From Yoonia sp035117555 (GTDB taxonomy: Bacteria > Pseudomonadota > Alphaproteobacteria > Rhodobacterales > Rhodobacteraceae), in the NCBI RefSeq assembly GCF_035117555.1, contig NZ_JAYKPK010000006.1, positions 168,903 through 232,902 of the forward strand: DNA of 64,000 nt, read 5' to 3'. Position numbers and translations under genes: made by a program. Of the stretch, positions 8,351 through 16,793 are shown one piece after another; the stretch's first letter is position 1, and each line of letters begins with the position of its first letter. The notes below the pieces were generated by a model, which searched no databases, was not told the origin of the DNA, and saw only the letters and a program-made list of their open reading frames with translations.

Positions 8351-8923
8351 ATGTCGGTTCTTGGTGGCATTGTGATCGGGGCGGCGCTGGTGGTGGTGGC
8401 CCTGATCGCGCGGACACGTCTAGCCTCCTTCATGGCGCAGAAACCCGGCGATTATACCGATGGCCCAAGGTTTGACATCCGCGAAAAATTCAACGGCCCG
8501 CTTGTCTGCGAAGGGGTGATGTATGGCCCCACGGGCCGTGTCGTCTCCCGCTTCGTCGCGGATTTCGAGGCGTCGTGGAACGGCAATATCGGCACGATGG
8601 TGGAAAAGTTTCGTTACGACAGCGGGCTTCAGCAGGACCGGTGCTGGACCCTGACATTATCCAATGATGGCACGATCAAGGCCGAAGCGCCGGATGTTAT
8701 CGGCGCAGGGGTGGGCCAGCAGCAAGGATCTGCCATTGTGTTGAACTACCGCATAAAACTGGCCAAAGAGGCTGGTGGTCACGCGCTTGATGTTACAGAC
8801 TGGATGTATCTGACATCAAACGGGTCGATCATGAACCGCAGCCAATTCCGCAAATTCGGGATCAAAGTTGCCGAATTGGTCGCCACAATGCGGCCGCGCG
8901 ATCAGGCCTATGCGGGAGAATGA
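8351..8923 (+). CDS. DUF3833 family protein
   Basis: 190-residue protein starting 3 nt after the transporter stop, with AAGGA just before the ATG. One N-terminal hydrophobic segment (about residues 4-20, LGGIVIGAALVVVALIA) could be a membrane anchor. The soluble domain carries FDIREKFNGPLVCEGVMYGPTG, RFVADFEASWNG and TDWMYLTSNGSIMNRSQFRKFGIKVAEL, the DUF3833 pattern, with lipocalin-like alternating strands. It belongs to the sigma-E operon and is probably exposed to the periplasm. Function is unknown. Confidence 0.85.
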   Translation: MSVLGGIVIGAALVVVALIARTRLASFMAQKPGDYTDGPRFDIREKFNGPLVCEGVMYGPTGRVVSRFVADFEASWNGNIGTMVEKFRYDSGLQQDRCWTLTLSNDGTIKAEAPDVIGAGVGQQQGSAIVLNYRIKLAKEAGGHALDVTDWMYLTSNGSIMNRSQFRKFGIKVAELVATMRPRDQAYAGE

Positions 8924-8924
8924 C

Positions 8925-9662
8925 GTGAAAGATTGGCAAGGAAAACGCTATTGGATTGTCGGCGCAAGCGAAGGGTTGGGGCGCGAGGTCGCCTTTTGCC
9001 TGAGCCGTGCGGGGGCAGAGCTGATCGTTTCCGCGCGGTCCGAGGATCGTCTGCAAGACCTTGTCGAGGATTTGCCGGGCAAGGCGACTTACGTCACCGT
9101 CGACGTGACTGACCGCGCAGCGGTGGAGAAAGCCGCCCTTGAGGTCGGGCCGATTGACGGCGTTGTCTATCTGGCTGGTGTCTACTGGCCGATGAAGTCG
9201 CAGGACTGGGACAATGAAAAAGCCGATATGATGGGCGAGGTCAATTTCCTTGGCGCGTCGCGTGTCGTGGGATCGGTGATCAAGGATATGGTCGCGCGCG
9301 ATCTGGGCCATATCGTGCTGGTCGGGTCCCTGTCGGGTTTTCGCGGCCTTCCCGGTGCCATCGGCTATTGTTCGTCCAAGGCTGGCATGATGGCGCTGGC
9401 GGAATCCATGCAGGCCGATCTGCACAACACCGGCGTGCAGGTGCAATTGATCAACCCCGGTTTCATCAAGACGCGGCTGACCGACAAGAACGATTTCAAG
9501 ATGCCTTTCATCATGGAACCGCAGGATGCCGCGAAAGAGGTGTTCGAACATATGACCACCGAAGGGTTCAAGAAAAGCTTCCCGATGGTGTTTTCATGGG
9601 TGTTCCGCCTGTCGCAATTCATGCCCGACTGGATGTATTTCCGCCTGTTCGGCGCGAAATAA
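8925..9662 (+). CDS. Short-chain dehydrogenase of the sigma-E operon
   Basis: 245-residue SDR, last gene of the operon. The cofactor motif is IVGASEGLGREVAF near the N terminus (G-x3-G-x-G type). The catalytic Ser is in VGSLSGFRG and the YxxxK is YCSSK, followed by LINPGFIKTRLT. The GTG at 8925 sits one base after the DUF3833 stop and has GGGAG about 8 nt upstream; ATG 8910 is an alternative. Other SDRs with this operon context are annotated as oxidoreductases without known substrate; a lipid-derived carbonyl is plausible but unproved. Confidence 0.88.
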   Translation: MKDWQGKRYWIVGASEGLGREVAFCLSRAGAELIVSARSEDRLQDLVEDLPGKATYVTVDVTDRAAVEKAALEVGPIDGVVYLAGVYWPMKSQDWDNEKADMMGEVNFLGASRVVGSVIKDMVARDLGHIVLVGSLSGFRGLPGAIGYCSSKAGMMALAESMQADLHNTGVQVQLINPGFIKTRLTDKNDFKMPFIMEPQDAAKEVFEHMTTEGFKKSFPMVFSWVFRLSQFMPDWMYFRLFGAK

Positions 9663-9734
9663 CGCCTGACCCTTGCGCTGGATCAAGGCTGCTTGTGTTA
9701 TGATGACGCAAGGCTGGCGCAAAGGAGAACCAAC

Positions 9735-10061
9735 ATGCTGCCGATTTCATCCGACAAGGTGGCCGAGGTCATCATCCTCGCCCGCGAACTTGACCGCGCC
9801 GAGAATGAATTTGACGGTTTCGTTGACCGCCTGAACGAAGATGAACAGGCCGGGCTGGTCGCCGTGTTCTGGATCGGGCGTGGCACGTTTGAGGCGGACG
9901 ATCTGGCCGAGGCTGTGCGGACCGCAATGCAACAGGCGGATACGCCGACGGCGACTTACCTCAAACGATCCCCGCATCTGGCCGACCATCTGGAAAGCGG
10001 GCTGGAGGCTTTGGGTATCGACAGCAGCGAAGTCGAGGATGAGCTTTATCGCCCGGTTTAG
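9735..10061 (+). CDS. DUF3775 family protein
   Basis: 108-residue acidic protein. The start ATG has AAGGAG 8 nt upstream, which rejects the longer frame from 9693. The conserved block LPISSDKVAEVIILARELDRAE and later TYLKRSPHLADHLESGLEALG match DUF3775, a small all-helical family widespread in alphaproteobacteria. It follows the sigma-E operon by 72 nt and may be read from it or from its own promoter. Its stop overlaps the convergent dehydrogenase stop through a shared TTAG. Function unknown. Confidence 0.85.
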   Translation: MLPISSDKVAEVIILARELDRAENEFDGFVDRLNEDEQAGLVAVFWIGRGTFEADDLAEAVRTAMQQADTPTATYLKRSPHLADHLESGLEALGIDSSEVEDELYRPV

Positions 10062-11110
10062 GCCATCGCCCGGTCGAACCAGCCCTGCGCGCGCGACCAG
10101 ACCCCCGATTGCAGATCATCCAGCGTCAGCAAAGACGGCAGCAATTGATCGGCGAAATCCTCGCTGCTTTCCGTTGGCAGCATGGATGGCAGATTGTCGA
10201 TCGCGGTGACATCCAGCACAGGATGATCCTGCACCCGCAAGGCCGGTGCTTCCCATGTCGTGGTCCGGTCATAAACCTTGATCGGGGAAAAATCGCTGTC
10301 GGGGTCGCAGGCGATATCGCCGATCACTGATAGGCGGCGCTGTGCGACCTTGGCACTGGCCGGGACAAAAACCGGCGTGCCGGGGCGGGCGAGGATGCAG
10401 TTGAGAAAGATATCATGCGCCAGCACTTGCGGAAAAGGCCCGCCATGCGTGGTTTCGGCCATGTCCCATTTGGTGACCGGCACGCCCATCGCCTGACACA
10501 GATCCGCCGCCCCTGCCCCCACGCGCCCCAAAGCGCCGATGATCAGCGCGGTCGGCCTTGCGGTGCCCAGCGCCACCAGCCCGCTTTGCAGATCGCCCAG
10601 CAGATGTGCGGCTGACGGATAGGCGCGCACCGGCCCCGCCACCTGCCCGCTTTGCTGCGCCATCCAGCACAGCAGCGCGACCGCGGCCCCGGCATAGCCC
10701 GCCCAATAACCAAAGGCGGCGACGCGGCGGCCATTGTCATCGGTCAGATATTCCAGATCGAGCAAAGTGCCGCCACCGGCACGGAACCGGTCCAGCAGGA
10801 CCTGACCGGCAGGTTGGCCTTTATAGGCATGACCGAACATGATGTGGCGGTGGCGCAGCGGGGTGCCATCGTCGGGCAGTTCCTTGAGGCCGAAGATCAT
10901 CGCCTCCACCGGCGCATCGGGCCATGAGAATTCCGGCGCGACAGCACATCCGACAGCCGCATAATCCGCAATCGGGATGATCCGCTGCTGACTTTCCTCG
11001 ACCGTTATCTGAAACCCCGCCGCGATCAGCTTGGCAGCACCTTGCGGCGTTAGCCCGACCCGTTCTTCATGCGGGCGGCTTTCGGCGCGGACCCAAAGGT
11101 GGATTGTCAT
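10058..11110 (-). CDS. Saccharopine dehydrogenase (NAD+, L-lysine-forming)-like protein
   Basis: 350-residue protein of the alanine dehydrogenase/saccharopine dehydrogenase (Lys1) fold. The N terminus has WVRAESRPHEERVGLTPQGAAKL, the diagnostic R-x-E-x2-P-x-E-x-R-x-x-LTP substrate-binding strand. ALIIGALGRVGAGAADLC near residue 195 is the NAD-binding glycine loop, and DYLTDDNGRRVAAFGYWAGYAGA-like sequence precedes it. The reaction in the family is saccharopine + NAD to lysine + 2-oxoglutarate. A single-gene Lys1-type enzyme in a bacterium may act in lysine or polyamine metabolism instead. It lies 10 nt downstream of the phosphatase on the same strand. Confidence 0.9.
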   Translation of the reverse strand: MTIHLWVRAESRPHEERVGLTPQGAAKLIAAGFQITVEESQQRIIPIADYAAVGCAVAPEFSWPDAPVEAMIFGLKELPDDGTPLRHRHIMFGHAYKGQPAGQVLLDRFRAGGGTLLDLEYLTDDNGRRVAAFGYWAGYAGAAVALLCWMAQQSGQVAGPVRAYPSAAHLLGDLQSGLVALGTARPTALIIGALGRVGAGAADLCQAMGVPVTKWDMAETTHGGPFPQVLAHDIFLNCILARPGTPVFVPASAKVAQRRLSVIGDIACDPDSDFSPIKVYDRTTTWEAPALRVQDHPVLDVTAIDNLPSMLPTESSEDFADQLLPSLLTLDDLQSGVWSRAQGWFDRAMA

Positions 11111-11120
11111 ATCAGCCCTT

Positions 11121-11765
11121 TCAATAATGCGTCACGGCATAGGCGCGGTCAGGCCGGTCCAGATGCGGCACCGCGTTGAAACTGGCCAGAATCGGCCCCT
11201 GCGGGATCACCTGCACCCGGTGCAGGGATGAATTCATGATCGGCAGCAGGATATGCGCCATCCGGGTCGGATCAAGCTCCAGCAGATGCCGGATGATCAT
11301 CCCGATCACCCCACCCGAGGTGACGCAAAGCACCCGCACACCGGGTTGTGCCGCCTCGGCCAGCACGCCGGTCACGCGCTGCTCGAACGAGGCGAAGGTT
11401 TCCACGCCCATAATCTCGGCCCGGTGCCAAGCCTGCATGACCTGCGGCACATGGGCGGCAAATTCATCGGGGCCGGGAATCGGCACGCCATGCACATCCT
11501 GCATCGCGCGGCCAAGGTTGAAGTAATCCATCTCGTTCAGACGCGGGTCGATCTGCGGATCGGCATAACCGATCCCGGCGGCGGTTTCACGGTGCCGGCG
11601 CAGGCTGCCGCTGATCACCTTGTCGAACGGCCCTTCGCGGTCGCGCAGATAATCGCCGAGCCAGCGGGCCTGCTGATGACCCAGATCGGACAATCTGTCA
11701 TAGCCTTCTTCGTCAGTGGCGGCGGAATTGGCCTGTCCATGCCGGACCAGAATGATTTCACCCAT
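11121..11765 (-). CDS. Histidine phosphatase family protein
   Basis: 214-residue phosphoglycerate-mutase-like phosphatase. The N-terminal phosphohistidine motif is LVRHGQANS (R-H-G), followed by LSDLGHQQARWLGDYL. A second active-site block, VTSGGVIGMIIRHLLE, shows the conserved S/H-G-G-V region, with Ser-Gly-Gly in place of the usual His-Gly-Gly. That substitution at the proton-donor position is unusual and could lower activity. The ATG is chosen for AGGAG 8 nt upstream. It is the first gene of a two-gene unit with the Lys1-like gene. Substrate unknown. Confidence 0.87.
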   Translation of the reverse strand: MGEIILVRHGQANSAATDEEGYDRLSDLGHQQARWLGDYLRDREGPFDKVISGSLRRHRETAAGIGYADPQIDPRLNEMDYFNLGRAMQDVHGVPIPGPDEFAAHVPQVMQAWHRAEIMGVETFASFEQRVTGVLAEAAQPGVRVLCVTSGGVIGMIIRHLLELDPTRMAHILLPIMNSSLHRVQVIPQGPILASFNAVPHLDRPDRAYAVTHY

Positions 11766-12202
11766 CGGATTCTCCTGTTTGGCGACAGGGTTAAGGGCTG
11801 TTGTGGGTGATGACAACGGCCCGAAACCCGGTGATTCATTGTGATCTGATCACGGCGGCGCGAAGCGACTGAAACAATCACCGAAAACAGATTTGCGTGA
11901 GCAGAAAGTTTGTGAACGACATTTCTGAAACTCGCCAGATCGCGGCTATCGCTCTTTCCCGCCTCGCACGGAAAACCGCATAGTTAAGTGCGCCAGTGCA
12001 CAGAAATATGACAGTGGAAAGTAATTTTTGAATTCAAGCGCAGAACTTGATCACATTCAGTCTTCTTTTCGTGATCAAGCTGCCTCTTTCCGAAGCCTGA
12101 GAAAAGGATGATCTGTTCTTCACCGGCAGCAAAACAACACGCTGTCACGTCACCCCAAACGACGTCTCCACGCCGTTAACCAATTGAATAGGAAACAGTA
12201 TC
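11766..12202. other. Intergenic region with GATCAC palindromes
   Basis: This 437-bp gap lies between divergent genes. I see no credible gene in it. It contains a perfect 13-bp palindrome GTGATCTGATCAC (11841-11853). It also holds a 9-bp inverted repeat, CTTGATCAC (12046-12054) and GTGATCAAG (12071-12079), separated by 16 nt. Both share the GATCAC half-site, so one regulator could bind both. AGGAAACAG precedes the gene at 12203. Confidence 0.5.
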
Positions 12203-12535
12203 ATGTCCATTAGAGCATTCGCTCTCGCCGCAGTCACACTTGCTGCCACTGCCTCTGTCGCTTCGGCCAACAGCTATTTCGAGCTGCCACGCGCCCAGAA
12301 CACCACCAGCACTGTCGAGCTGGGGATTGTCCGCGCCGCAGGCGACGGTGTGGTCGAAATCTACGACTATCGCACCGGCACCCAAGGTGATCTGCTGGGC
12401 ACACAGAACGTGCGTGAAGGCGCCAACTCTGACGTCCGCGTCAACACTGGCAACGTTGTCCGTGATAACGTGATCGCCGTGCTGAAGGTCGATGGCGAAG
12501 TCGTCGCCTCCGAAACATACCGCATCAACCGGTAA
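12203..12535 (+). CDS. Small secreted protein, unknown function
   Basis: 110-residue protein with a clean Sec signal peptide: MSIRAFALAAVTLAATASVASA, with AxA cleavage predicted after residue 22. The mature part of about 88 residues (NSYFELPRAQNTTSTVELG...) is rich in alternating polar and Val/Ile positions, suggesting a small beta fold. It has no Cys, so it is neither a lipoprotein nor disulfide-bonded. Its own ribosome-binding site and a strong terminator show it is monocistronic. Similar short periplasmic proteins occur in other Rhodobacterales, but I know no function. Confidence 0.8.
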   Translation: MSIRAFALAAVTLAATASVASANSYFELPRAQNTTSTVELGIVRAAGDGVVEIYDYRTGTQGDLLGTQNVREGANSDVRVNTGNVVRDNVIAVLKVDGEVVASETYRINR

Positions 12536-12560
12536 TTTCTGACACCTCCCTGTCACGCTT

Positions 12561-12590
12561 GGCCGTCTCTGGAATCAGAGGCGGCCTTTT
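12561..12590 (+). terminator. Rho-independent terminator after the secreted protein gene
   Basis: GGCCGTCTCTG and CAGAGGCGGCC form an 11-bp stem with one G-T wobble and a 4-nt loop, followed by TTTT. It lies 26 nt after the stop at 12535. Confidence 0.8.
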
Positions 12591-12681
12591 GCGTCTTTGC
12601 GTCCGGGAACGGGTTGTTCACCGATTCCGGTTATGGGATGGATGCCGGTAATCAAGAAAACAAAGAGACAGGTCCCCCTTC

Positions 12682-14724
12682 ATGCCCGCTGCCGATCTTT
12701 TGCGCGATGTCTTTGGCTTTGACGCCTTCCGGCCCGGCCAGCAAGAGATTGTGGAGGCTGTGGCCTCTGGTCAGAACACCTTGGCCATCATGCCCACGGG
12801 TGGCGGTAAATCCCTGTGTTTCCAATTGCCTGCCCTGATGCGCCATGGCGTGACCGTGGTGATTTCCCCGCTGATCGCCCTGATGCGCGATCAGGTCCGC
12901 GGCCTGCGCGAGGCGGGTGTCAGTGCCGGTGCCCTGACATCGGGCAACACGGAGGAAGAGACAGAGGCGGTCTGGGCCGAGCTTGAGGCCGGGACGCTGA
13001 AACTGCTCTATATGGCGCCTGAACGCCTGTCTGCCGCAGGCACAACGCAGATGCTGCACCGCGCCGGTGTCAGCCTGATCGCCGTGGACGAGGCGCATTG
13101 CGTCAGCCAATGGGGCCATGATTTCCGCCCCGATTACCTGCGCATCGGTGAATTGCGCGAGGCGCTGGATGTGCCCTTGGCTGCCTTTACCGCCACAGCG
13201 GATGCGGAAACGCAGGCGGAAATTGTGCAGAAACTGTTCGCAGGCCAGCAGCCTGCAACCTTTCTGCATGGCTTTGACCGGCCCAATATCCATCTGGCCT
13301 TTGCGTCCAAAGACGGCCCGCGCCAGCAGATCCTGAGCTTTGCCGCCGCGCGCAAAGGGCAATCCGGCATCGTCTATACCGGCACCCGCGCCAAGACGGA
13401 AACGCTGGCGCGTGCTTTGGCCGAAGCCGGGCATCTGGCCTGCCATTACCACGGCGGGATGGAGGCGGAGGACAGGCGTATCGTCGAACGGCGGTTCCAG
13501 CAGGAGGATGGCTTGATCGTCTGCGCCACGGTCGCTTTTGGCATGGGGATCGACAAACCCGATATCCGCTGGGTCGCGCATGCCGATCTGCCCAAGTCGA
13601 TTGAAAGCTATTATCAGGAAATCGGCCGTGCGGGCCGCGACGGCGCGCCTGCCGAAACGCTGACGCTGTTTGGCCCTGATGACATCCGCTATCGTCGCCA
13701 GCAGATCGACGAAGGCTTGGCTCCTGCCGACAGACGCGCCGCTGATCATGGCAGGTTGAACGCATTGCTGGGGCTGGCAGAGGCTTTGCAGTGTCGCCGT
13801 CAGACGCTTTTGTCTTACTTTGGCGAAACCAGTGAGCCCTGCGGCAATTGCGATCTCTGCGATAAACCCGCCGAGGTGTTTGATGCCACCACACCGGTGC
13901 GCATGGCGCTGTCCGCTGCTTTGCGCACAGAGGAATATTTCGGCGCGGGCCATCTGATCGACATTCTGCTGGGACAAGCCACCGACAAGATCAAGGCGCG
14001 CGGGCACGACAGCCTGCCGACTTATGGTGTGGGCAAGGAATACGACCGCCGCCAATGGCAGGCGATTTTCCGGCAGATGATGGGGCATGACCTGCTCCGC
14101 CCCGACCGCGACCGGCATGGCGCCTTGCGCATGACCGACCACGCCCGCCCGATCCTGCGCGGAGAGGCGACGATCATGCTGCGCCGCGATACGATCACCG
14201 CTGCCAAGGGGTCGGGGCCAAAGGTGCATACTTTGGTCAGCGAAGATGACGCGCCGCTCTTGTCCGCGCTGAAGGCGAAACGCCGGTTTTTGGCGGAACA
14301 GGCCGGCGTGCCCGCCTATATCATCTTCAACGACAAGACCCTGATCGAGATGGCCGAAAAGCGCCCCGCGACGCTGGATGATATGGCCCATATCGGCGGG
14401 GTCGGGGCCAAGAAGCTGGAAAGCTATGGGCGTGCTTTCCTTGAGGTGATCGCAGGCGAGGCGGAAAACCTGCATCCCAGCCGCCGCAAGCTGGCAGGCA
14501 AGGATGAAGGGTTGATCTACGACCGCCTGCTGGCTGCGCAAAGCGCCCTGCTGCGCGGCCCACATGGCGCGGATAAACCGATGACCTGTTCCGCCTCGAT
14601 GCTGGCCAAGGTGGCGCAATTGCGCAACGCCGATATCACCAGCCTGACAAGGCTGATCGGTGAGCGGCATGCCGAGCGGTTTGGCGAGGCGTTTCTGGAG
14701 GTTCTTGCGTCACACGAGAGCTAG
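12682..14724 (+). CDS. recQ: ATP-dependent DNA helicase RecQ
   Basis: 680-residue RecQ, a 3'-5' superfamily 2 helicase acting in recombination and fork repair. Motif I is PTGGGKS (about residue 38) and motif II is DEAH (VDEAHCVSQWGHDFRPDY). The aromatic-rich loop, motif III FTATAD, motif V/VI YYQEIGRAGRDG, the zinc-binding Cys set (C..CGNCDLC) and the RQC winged helix (YGVGKEYDRRQWQ) are present. The C-terminal HRDC domain is present (about 520-600), with a further tail of about 75 residues. The length and domain order are standard. It is flanked by a terminator upstream and a repeat/terminator downstream, so it appears monocistronic. Confidence 0.97.
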   Translation: MPAADLLRDVFGFDAFRPGQQEIVEAVASGQNTLAIMPTGGGKSLCFQLPALMRHGVTVVISPLIALMRDQVRGLREAGVSAGALTSGNTEEETEAVWAELEAGTLKLLYMAPERLSAAGTTQMLHRAGVSLIAVDEAHCVSQWGHDFRPDYLRIGELREALDVPLAAFTATADAETQAEIVQKLFAGQQPATFLHGFDRPNIHLAFASKDGPRQQILSFAAARKGQSGIVYTGTRAKTETLARALAEAGHLACHYHGGMEAEDRRIVERRFQQEDGLIVCATVAFGMGIDKPDIRWVAHADLPKSIESYYQEIGRAGRDGAPAETLTLFGPDDIRYRRQQIDEGLAPADRRAADHGRLNALLGLAEALQCRRQTLLSYFGETSEPCGNCDLCDKPAEVFDATTPVRMALSAALRTEEYFGAGHLIDILLGQATDKIKARGHDSLPTYGVGKEYDRRQWQAIFRQMMGHDLLRPDRDRHGALRMTDHARPILRGEATIMLRRDTITAAKGSGPKVHTLVSEDDAPLLSALKAKRRFLAEQAGVPAYIIFNDKTLIEMAEKRPATLDDMAHIGGVGAKKLESYGRAFLEVIAGEAENLHPSRRKLAGKDEGLIYDRLLAAQSALLRGPHGADKPMTCSASMLAKVAQLRNADITSLTRLIGERHAERFGEAFLEVLASHES

Positions 14725-14790
14725 CAAAGGGGCTCTGCCCCTCGCGGTGGCCGCTGGCCACCGCTCACCCCGGAGTATTTCTAGAAAAAA
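14725..14790. repeat. Hairpin-rich REP-like intergenic element
   Basis: Two adjacent hairpins follow recQ: GGGGCTCTGCCCC, and a perfect 9-bp stem GCGGTGGCC/GGCCACCGC with a 3-nt loop. They are followed by CCCCGGAGTATTT. This combination is a familiar intergenic repeat in roseobacters (family memory, not checked). It may terminate recQ transcription. No gene lies in the 123-bp gap. Confidence 0.6.
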
Positions 14791-14847
14791 GAAGATGTAA
14801 GGGGCAGACCGCGACAATTCGGCAGGTATTTGGCGGGCCGGGCAGGT

Positions 14848-15891
14848 TCAAATAATCTCATCCTCGTCAAAGAGCGGCGCTTCTTCCAGTTGCGCCGCGA
14901 GGTCGCCCACGGCAGCTTCTGCCGCATCGGCGGATTTGACGGCGGCGACGTGGAACAAGGCGTCGCCTTCATGGACGATGGGCATGACGGCGCGGCCGAC
15001 GATGATGCCTGCATAGCCGGTGCGCACCTCGACCTCGCCGCCGCCAAACGGGTCAGAGATTGCGGCGACCAGATCATCCAGCGCCACGACGTCGCCTTCG
15101 GCTTTGAACATCCGCAGCAGCCCCCCGGCGGGGGCGCGCACCCAATGGCTGTTGGAACAGACCAGAGGCTGCGCCTTGGCGGCGGCGATACCTGCCTTGG
15201 GCAAAAGCCCCACATCTTTCAGTACCCGCAGGATGCCTGCGAGGCCCGCACGCACCGACATCTCATCAAAGCGCATCCCCTCGCCCGCCTCATAAAGCAG
15301 GACATCGACACCTTTCTTCTTGGCCTCCAGCCGCAGAGACCCGTCGCGCAACGCGCTGGTCAGAATTACCGGCGCGCCAAAGATCCGGGCAAGGCGCATG
15401 GTTTCGGCATTGCTGCTCGACACACGGACCTGCGGCAGGTTGGTGCGGTGGATCGCGGCGGAATGCAGATCGATGCCAAGGCTGCAACGTTCGACAATCT
15501 CAGTCATGAAAATATAGGCGAGCCGCGAGGCGAGCGAGCCATTGGGCGAGCCGGGAAAACAACGGTTCAGATCGCGCCGGTCAGGCAGATAGCGCGAATG
15601 ATTCAGGAACCCGAATGTATTCACGATCGGCACCACAATCAGCGTTCCCGCCACGTTCTTCAGCGTCCCGGTGCGCAGCAGGCGGCGGACGATTTCGACG
15701 CCGATCACCTCATCGCCGTGGATACCTGCGCTGACAAAGACGCATGGCCCGTCATTGCGCCCATGGATCACATGTGCGGAGAGGGTGACGGGCGTGTAGT
15801 CCGACAAAGTGCTGACGGGGATATTGACGGTTCTGCGGGTTCCGGCTGCAACCTCTTCGCCGGCAATCGTAAACGGGGCGCGTGACTTCAT
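14848..15891 (-). CDS. Succinylglutamate desuccinylase/aspartoacylase family (M14-like) protein
   Basis: 347-residue zinc carboxypeptidase-like protein. FVSAGIHGDEVIGVEIVRRLL carries the H-x2-E zinc motif (HGDE). The third zinc His follows in GIDLHSAA, and the catalytic Glu is in LLYEAGEGMRFDE. The fold is that of the AstE/AspA family, but the context is not arginine catabolism. It is the last gene of a triad with a retropepsin-like protease and RimK, each joined by an ATGA overlap. The family acts on amide or peptide bonds at a carboxy terminus, so it might trim tails added by RimK; that is inference. Confidence 0.9.
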   Translation of the reverse strand: MKSRAPFTIAGEEVAAGTRRTVNIPVSTLSDYTPVTLSAHVIHGRNDGPCVFVSAGIHGDEVIGVEIVRRLLRTGTLKNVAGTLIVVPIVNTFGFLNHSRYLPDRRDLNRCFPGSPNGSLASRLAYIFMTEIVERCSLGIDLHSAAIHRTNLPQVRVSSSNAETMRLARIFGAPVILTSALRDGSLRLEAKKKGVDVLLYEAGEGMRFDEMSVRAGLAGILRVLKDVGLLPKAGIAAAKAQPLVCSNSHWVRAPAGGLLRMFKAEGDVVALDDLVAAISDPFGGGEVEVRTGYAGIIVGRAVMPIVHEGDALFHVAAVKSADAAEAAVGDLAAQLEEAPLFDEDEII

Positions 15892-16793
15892 CCTTTGCCT
15901 TTGGTCCTTGTGGCGTTGGGTTTGGCGTTCTTTTCGATATATTCGATGATCATGCCGGCAATATCCAGCCCTGTCGCCTTTTCCACGCCTTCCAGACCCG
16001 GGGATGAATTCACCTCCATCACCACCGGCCCATGATTGGCGCGCAGCATATCGACGCCGCAGACATTCAACCCCATCGCCTTGGCCGAGCGGATCGCGGT
16101 GGAGCGTTCTTCGGGCGAGAGTTTGATCAATTGCGCCGATCCGCCACGATGCAGGTTGGAGCGGAATTCCCCCTCTGCCCCGGTGCGTTTCATCGCAGCG
16201 ACGACCTTGCCGCCGATGACGATGGCCCGGATATCGGTGCCGCCCGCCTCTTTGATGAATTCCTGCAGCAGGATGTTGACGCCCGCACCGCGAAACGCCT
16301 CGACCACGGATTTGGCGGAACGGTCAGTGTCGGCCAGCACGACGCCGATGCCTTGCGTGCCTTCCAGCAGTTTGATCACCACAGGCGCGCCACCGGCGAG
16401 TTTCAGCACTTCCTCGGTCTGGCGTGGGTCATGGGCGAAGGTCGTGACCGGCAGGCCGATACCATCGCGCGCGAGCAGTTGCATGGAGCGCAGCTTATCC
16501 CGTGACCGGCCAATGCCGACGCTTTCATTCAGCGGGAACACGCCCTGCATTTCAAACTGGCGCAGCACGGCCATGCCGTAAAATGTGACCGATGCCCCGA
16601 TGCGCGGAATGACGGCGTCGTACCCGACCAGTTTTTCGCCGTTATAATAGACCTCTGGCCGACGCGAGGCGATGTTCATGTAACACCGCAAAGTGTTAAT
16701 GATATCAAGGGTGTGGCCACGCGCTTCGGCGGCTTCTTTCAGACGCCGGTGGGTGTAGAGTTCGGCGTTGCGGGCGAGCATGGCGATTTTCAT
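15888..16793 (-). CDS. rimK: RimK-type ATP-grasp ligase
   Basis: 301-residue ATP-grasp ligase of the RimK family. E. coli RimK adds glutamate residues to the C terminus of ribosomal protein S6. Visible motifs: the N-terminal pre-ATP-grasp domain; PVVIKLLEGTQGIGV (phosphate-binding loop); EFIKEAGGTDIRAIVIGGKVVAAM; and the Mg-binding VMEVNSSPGLEGVE near residue 265. Its length equals that of E. coli RimK. It overlaps both neighbours by 4 nt. The predicted target is S6 or another acidic-tail acceptor, which cannot be read from here. Confidence 0.95.
   Translation of the reverse strand: MKIAMLARNAELYTHRRLKEAAEARGHTLDIINTLRCYMNIASRRPEVYYNGEKLVGYDAVIPRIGASVTFYGMAVLRQFEMQGVFPLNESVGIGRSRDKLRSMQLLARDGIGLPVTTFAHDPRQTEEVLKLAGGAPVVIKLLEGTQGIGVVLADTDRSAKSVVEAFRGAGVNILLQEFIKEAGGTDIRAIVIGGKVVAAMKRTGAEGEFRSNLHRGGSAQLIKLSPEERSTAIRSAKAMGLNVCGVDMLRANHGPVVMEVNSSPGLEGVEKATGLDIAGMIIEYIEKNAKPNATRTKGKG

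Noticed and set aside
12652..14670. 672-codon open frame opposite recQ
   Set aside because: High-GC antisense shadow of recQ; composition and sequence resemble no protein, and recQ is certain.
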